Shown: one piece after another, positions 4,701-7,911 of the stretch
Layout: each line of letters begins with the position of its first letter
Position numbering within the stretch: position 1 is the first letter of the stretch
From: an uncultured Selenomonas sp.
Lineage (GTDB): Bacteria; Bacillota; Negativicutes; Selenomonadales; Selenomonadaceae
DNA length: 7,911 bases
Reading direction: 5' to 3'
Assembly (NCBI GenBank): GCA_945494195.1
Contig: CALYVJ010000065.1
Coordinates: 1-7,911, forward strand
Notes under the pieces: generated by a model
Seen by the model: the letters and a program-made list of their open reading frames with translations, nothing else
Told to the model about the DNA's origin: nothing
The model's database searches: none
Translations under genes and position numbers: made by a program

Positions 4701-6428
4701 TCAGATGACGTAGTCAAAATAGAACTGCAAGTGGCGGTATTGGTTCAGGAAGAAATAACGGTTAGCAAACGCAGCTTTTACGCGAGGTTCCACGTGGCTC
4801 GAGGCCAGTTCCCGATAGACCGACAGCATTTCCTTCAGCTCCTTGGCCTTATAGACCTTAATGCCAAAGCCGCGGCCATTGATTAGTGGCCGACCCGAAT
4901 ACTCATAGTCCGCCAGCGGCAGGATAGATTCGATCCTGCCCTGCCGCACCGAAACCGCTACCTGGTCGCGCAGGATAAGGATGTCAAAATCGGCCGGATA
5001 CTCGTAGCTGATGCCTCGGCGGGGAATCTCATCCCCCACCTGATAGGGTTTCTTGACGGCTGCGGCTACCTTCGTGACGTTGTAGCTTTCGATATCGTAG
5101 TAGAATTCATCGAAGACATCGCCCCGGGCGCGGATGCCGCCGTTCACAAAGGCGAAGCCTGCCCCCTCGTCGGCCTTTTCGGCGGCGATAACGATACCGC
5201 CGCCGGCCACATCATAGCCATCCACCAGCACGAACCGGCCCGTTGCCTGATGCTCCTGGAACACATCAAAGGCAATGGCCTCCTTGAGGCTCAGGATGAC
5301 TTCTGCCACATCGTTCAGCCGCAGTTCCTTGGCTCCCTCGCGGCTGTCGAGATTGGCCGCATCGATGGTCTTGACGATGTCAGCCACCTCGGCCTCCACC
5401 TCCTGAGTCGCCAGCTTGAGTTTGTAGGTACTGCCCTTGCGCAGAGGATTGCGCCCCATCCAGAATATCGAGGCCCGCAGGCGGTTGGACACGTGGGGGG
5501 CCTTGGCCCCAGGCGTCGTGATGATCTCACCGCGCTGGTTGAAGAACTCATCCCGGACGATGATGCCCGTGGATTCCCCGGCCAAGGCACGCTCCTTCTT
5601 GTCCCGCTCCTGCCAGTAGGCAATGGACTGGATGACCGTGCGGCGCCCCGAGGGGTAGATGGCAATCTCATCGCCCACGGCGAGCTTGCCGGCCTCGATG
5701 CGCCCGGCAATGATGCGGCGGTCGTCGAATTTGAACACGTCCTGTATAGGCAGGCGCAGGTCCTTGTCGAGAATTTCTTTGCTGGCCTCGAGCAAATCGA
5801 GAGAATCCAGCAGCACCGGACCATCATACCAGGGCATATTGGCCGACTTGGCGGCGATATTGTCACCCTGATACCCCGATACCGGCAAATAGCGCAGAGG
5901 CTTTACCCCCAGCGGTTCCAGGAACGCCTTCATGTCTTCGGCAACCTTGTGGAACACTTCCTCGGAGTAGTCCACCAGATCCATCTTGTTGACGACCACA
6001 TAGACCTTCTCGATGCCCAGCAGGGACAGCATGTAGCCATGGCGCTTGGACTGCTCCTGCACCCCCTGTTTGGCATCGACCAGCAAGAGCGCCGCATTGG
6101 CATTGGCTGCCCCCGAAATCATATTCTTGAGAAACTCCTTATGGCCCGGGGCATCGATGATGACATACTCCCGTTTCTTCGTCACAAACTGGATCTGGGT
6201 CGTATCAATCGTGATGCCCTGTTTCTGCTCTTCCTCAAAGGCATCGAGGAGATAGGCATACTCAAAGGGCTTGCCCGTTTCCCTGACGATGCGCTTGACC
6301 TTGTCCACTGCGCCCTGGGGCAGGGAATCCGTATCGTAGAGCAGCCGACCGATGACCGTCGATTTGCCATGATCCACATGACCGACCACCACGATATGCA
6401 GACCTTCTTGTTTCAATTTCTCATCCAT
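4701..6428 (-). CDS. cysN: Sulfate adenylyltransferase subunit 1, GTPase CysN, with unusual C-terminal extension
   Basis: GTPase subunit of ATP sulfurylase, 575 residues. With CysD it makes adenosine 5'-phosphosulfate (APS) from sulfate and ATP. GTPase motifs are G1 GHVDHGKS (16-23), G3 DAPGH (92-96) and G4 NKMD (147-150). Beta-barrel domains follow, ending about residue 420 (FVLVDGYDVAGGGIV). Typical CysN stops close to this point; here about 155 further residues follow (421-575) with segments such as YQVGDEIPRRG and a tyrosine/phenylalanine-rich end (RYFFLNQYRHLQFYFDYVI). No second P-loop is present, so it is not a CysN-CysC fusion. The start codon shares one base with the cysD stop (TAATG), and GAGGGG lies eight bases upstream. 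The extension reads as a real, in-frame domain; its function is unknown to me. Confidence 0.95.
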   Translation of the reverse strand: MDEKLKQEGLHIVVVGHVDHGKSTVIGRLLYDTDSLPQGAVDKVKRIVRETGKPFEYAYLLDAFEEEQKQGITIDTTQIQFVTKKREYVIIDAPGHKEFLKNMISGAANANAALLLVDAKQGVQEQSKRHGYMLSLLGIEKVYVVVNKMDLVDYSEEVFHKVAEDMKAFLEPLGVKPLRYLPVSGYQGDNIAAKSANMPWYDGPVLLDSLDLLEASKEILDKDLRLPIQDVFKFDDRRIIAGRIEAGKLAVGDEIAIYPSGRRTVIQSIAYWQERDKKERALAGESTGIIVRDEFFNQRGEIITTPGAKAPHVSNRLRASIFWMGRNPLRKGSTYKLKLATQEVEAEVADIVKTIDAANLDSREGAKELRLNDVAEVILSLKEAIAFDVFQEHQATGRFVLVDGYDVAGGGIVIAAEKADEGAGFAFVNGGIRARGDVFDEFYYDIESYNVTKVAAAVKKPYQVGDEIPRRGISYEYPADFDILILRDQVAVSVRQGRIESILPLADYEYSGRPLINGRGFGIKVYKAKELKEMLSVYRELASSHVEPRVKAAFANRYFFLNQYRHLQFYFDYVI

Positions 6429-7234
6429 TACATATACCCCTCTTTACGCAGTTTCTGCATCGCATAAGCATCTTCCTGGTCCTGCTTGCGCCCGGCACGC
6501 TCGCCAGTCTTCGTATGTTTCAATTCTTCAATGATCTTGTCAAGGGTATCAGCCTCCGACTCAATCTGTCCCGTGCAGCAGGCACAGCCCAGGCTGCGGT
6601 AACGCTTGCCGTTCTTGGCAAAATACAAGTCGATGATGGGAATATTCTCCCGGCGGATGTATTCCCAGATATCCAGCTCACTCCAAGCAAGAATCGGATG
6701 CACGCGGATGTGGTTTCCCTTGGGGAAATCCGTCTTGAACTGATTCCAGAGCTCCGGCGGCTGGTTGGTGTAGTCCCAGCCATCATCCTGGGTACGCTCG
6801 GAGAAAACCCGCTCCTTGGAGCGGGAGCCCTCCTCGTCGCGGCGCACCCCGACGATAAGACCGTCAAAGCCGTGCTGCTTCACCACCTGACGGAGGGCTT
6901 CGGTCTTGAGGGCCTTGCAGCAGGCCAGACGCCCCTTGTCGGGGCCGATGCCCGCATGTATGGCCTCCCAGTTCGTATGGACGATGAGGTCCAGGCCCAA
7001 TTCCTTGGCTACCCGATCGCGGTAGGCAATCATCTCGGGAATCTTGTGTTTCGTATCCACATGGATGAAGGGAAAGGGTACATGGCCGTAAAAGGCTTTC
7101 TTGGCCAGCCACAGCAGCACCGTCGAGTCCTTGCCGATTGACCAGAGCATGCCCAGCTTGCCCAGTTTCTTATACGCCTCCCGGAGGATGTAGATACTCT
7201 CCGCCTCCAGTTGATCCAAATGATCCATTGCCAT
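6428..7234 (-). CDS. cysD: Sulfate adenylyltransferase subunit 2, CysD
   Basis: Catalytic subunit of ATP sulfurylase, 268 residues, of the PP-loop ATP pyrophosphatase fold. The PP-loop is SIGKDS (32-37), followed by [11 protein letters not shown], the [17 protein letters not shown] segment and the C-terminal [12 protein letters not shown], all typical of CysD. Slightly shorter than the roughly 300-residue E. coli protein. ATG 7234 is chosen because AGGAG lies nine bases upstream; a second ATG two codons later is possible. It follows the aprB-like gene by 18 bases and overlaps cysN by one base, so the four genes form one transcription unit. Confidence 0.97.
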   Translation of the reverse strand: MAMDHLDQLEAESIYILREAYKKLGKLGMLWSIGKDSTVLLWLAKKAFYGHVPFPFIHVDTKHKIPEMIAYRDRVAKELGLDLIVHTNWEAIHAGIGPDKGRLACCKALKTEALRQVVKQHGFDGLIVGVRRDEEGSRSKERVFSERTQDDGWDYTNQPPELWNQFKTDFPKGNHIRVHPILAWSELDIWEYIRRENIPIIDLYFAKNGKRYRSLGCACCTGQIESEADTLDKIIEELKHTKTGERAGRKQDQEDAYAMQKLRKEGYM

Positions 7235-7252
7235 TGTTATCGTCTCCTAACC

Positions 7253-7564
7253 TCAATACGCATTTGCTTTATTTTTTGCTACGATGATTTCCTGCTCGCT
7301 GCCATCAGAAAGTCTTAGCTGCCAGGTAAGCGACGCCGCCGAATCATGGGCATAAAGCCGGCCGCCGGCACCGCCAAGATCAGCGCTCAGATAGTAGAAA
7401 ATCGCATCCCGCGGGCACTCCTTGACGCAGGCCGTACAGCCCCAGCAGTCCCGCACCTCGCGGATGGCGGCTTTCCCCGCCGTCACTTCCAATAGATTTC
7501 CCGGACAGACCTCCGTGCAGCGGCCGCAGCCCACGCACTTTTCCGGTTCAATGCTGATGCTCAT
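7253..7564 (-). CDS. aprB: AprB-like APS reductase beta subunit, short 2[4Fe-4S] ferredoxin
   Basis: Iron-sulfur protein of 103 residues. Two cluster motifs are visible: C10, C13, C16, C20 (CVGCGRCTEVCP) and C40, C43, C46, C50 (CWGCTACVKECP). The tail after the clusters, with ADLGG and LTWQLRLSDGSEQEIIV, resembles the AprB beta-sheet region that follows the ferredoxin domain. The protein ends there, whereas dissimilatory AprB (about 150 residues) continues with a long tail that wraps around AprA. It should pass electrons to the flavin of the AprA-like subunit for APS reduction to sulfite and AMP. The start overlaps the aprA stop by 17 bases. Context with cysDN points to an assimilatory role; a generic ferredoxin is the less likely alternative. 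Confidence 0.85.
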   Translation of the reverse strand: MSISIEPEKCVGCGRCTEVCPGNLLEVTAGKAAIREVRDCWGCTACVKECPRDAIFYYLSADLGGAGGRLYAHDSAASLTWQLRLSDGSEQEIIVAKNKANAY

Positions 7565-7911
7565 ACCGTTCCCCCCGCTTGACCAGATCTCGATAGATGA
7601 TTTTCACCTTTCCCTCCTCCAGCCGCGAATTGACATATTTTTCCAGTGCCGGATCTTTGTCCGGATAGTCAAGATTCTCGGCAAAGGAGTGCCAACGCGT
7701 CTCCCGGCGGGCCTTCAGATGCTCGATGAGCACGCGGCAGATGAGCAGCCGCTCCTGCAGTTCAAAGAGCTGCACCAGCTCATAGCCATCCGCCGCCCGC
7801 AAATCCTCACTGAGCCTTGTCAGCCGCCCGATATGTTTGGCCGCCAGGTCCAGCTGCCTTTCCGTATAGCGATAGCCAGTGGTAATCCCCCCTGCATACT
7901 CATCCATAACC
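7548..7911 (-). CDS. aprA: AprA-like adenylylsulfate reductase alpha subunit, C-terminal part, cut by the window edge
   Basis: The last 120 residues of a flavoprotein in the fumarate reductase/succinate dehydrogenase superfamily; the frame is open to the right edge, and the first full codon is the Val before MDEYAGG. The helical C-terminus (YELVQLFELQERLLICRVL), the ETRW motif and DYPDKDPALEKYVNSR match the end of APS reductase AprA. FAD-binding and active-site parts lie outside the window. It overlaps the iron-sulfur subunit by 17 bases and is followed by cysD and cysN, so it most likely reduces the APS made by those subunits. The N-terminus and true start cannot be seen. L-aspartate oxidase-like flavoproteins are an alternative, but the paired ferredoxin and cysDN argue against it. 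Confidence 0.82.
   Translation of the reverse strand, partial: VMDEYAGGITTGYRYTERQLDLAAKHIGRLTRLSEDLRAADGYELVQLFELQERLLICRVLIEHLKARRETRWHSFAENLDYPDKDPALEKYVNSRLEEGKVKIIYRDLVKRGERYEHQH

Noticed and set aside
4701..5168. CysN-CysC fusion (APS kinase domain)
   Set aside because: No second Walker A motif (GxxGxGKS/T) is present in the extension.
5250..6467. Plus-strand open frame of 405 codons antisense to cysN
   Set aside because: The opposite strand encodes CysN with all GTPase motifs; the plus-strand translation shows no recognisable domain or ribosome binding site that I could support.
6515..7141. Plus-strand open frame of 208 codons antisense to cysD
   Set aside because: CysD with its PP-loop and RYRSLGC motif occupies the other strand.

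Overview
The window comes from a bacterium with Firmicutes-type signals: strong AGGAGG-like ribosome binding sites and TTGACA/TATAAT-like promoters, on DNA that reads as fairly GC-rich. The gene set fits a Selenomonas/Mitsuokella-like member of the Negativicutes, an assignment inferred from gene content and not proven. Every gene I accept lies on the minus strand, so the biology reads from the right edge to the left edge. The long plus-strand ORFs are antisense shadows.

Region 1 (7911 to 4701) is a sulfate activation and reduction operon: the C-terminus of an AprA-like APS reductase flavoprotein (cut by the edge), a short AprB-like 2[4Fe-4S] ferredoxin subunit, CysD and CysN. The last two form ATP sulfurylase. 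CysN has an unusual C-terminal extension of about 155 residues with no APS kinase P-loop. Sulfate is therefore probably taken to APS and reduced directly to sulfite, without PAPS.

Region 2 (4695 to 1552) is a thiamin thiazole operon. A promoter placed right behind the cysN stop is followed by a TPP riboswitch aptamer, a strong intrinsic terminator, and then thiS, thiG, thiH and a TenI-type thiazole tautomerase. No thiF is present in this operon. The tenI reading frame begins with four 15-bp repeats, each carrying the palindrome TGACNNGTCA.

Region 3 (1544 to 1) is a second sulfur-carrier operon. A near-consensus promoter feeds a leader of about 180 nt that contains a 17-bp hairpin and a possible 11-codon leader peptide. 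The genes that follow encode a ThiS/MoaD-like carrier ending in GGG-Ala-Arg, a ThiF/MoeB/HesA-type E1-like activating enzyme, and a JAMM (M67) metalloprotease cut by the left edge. This trio matches the protein-thiocarboxylate route to homocysteine or cysteine (HcyS/HcyF/HcyD of Wolinella, CysO/Mec+ of mycobacteria).

Taken together, the window appears to link sulfate reduction with two ubiquitin-like sulfur carriers. One delivers sulfur to the thiamin thiazole and the other probably to an amino acid. The single E1-like enzyme may serve both carriers.
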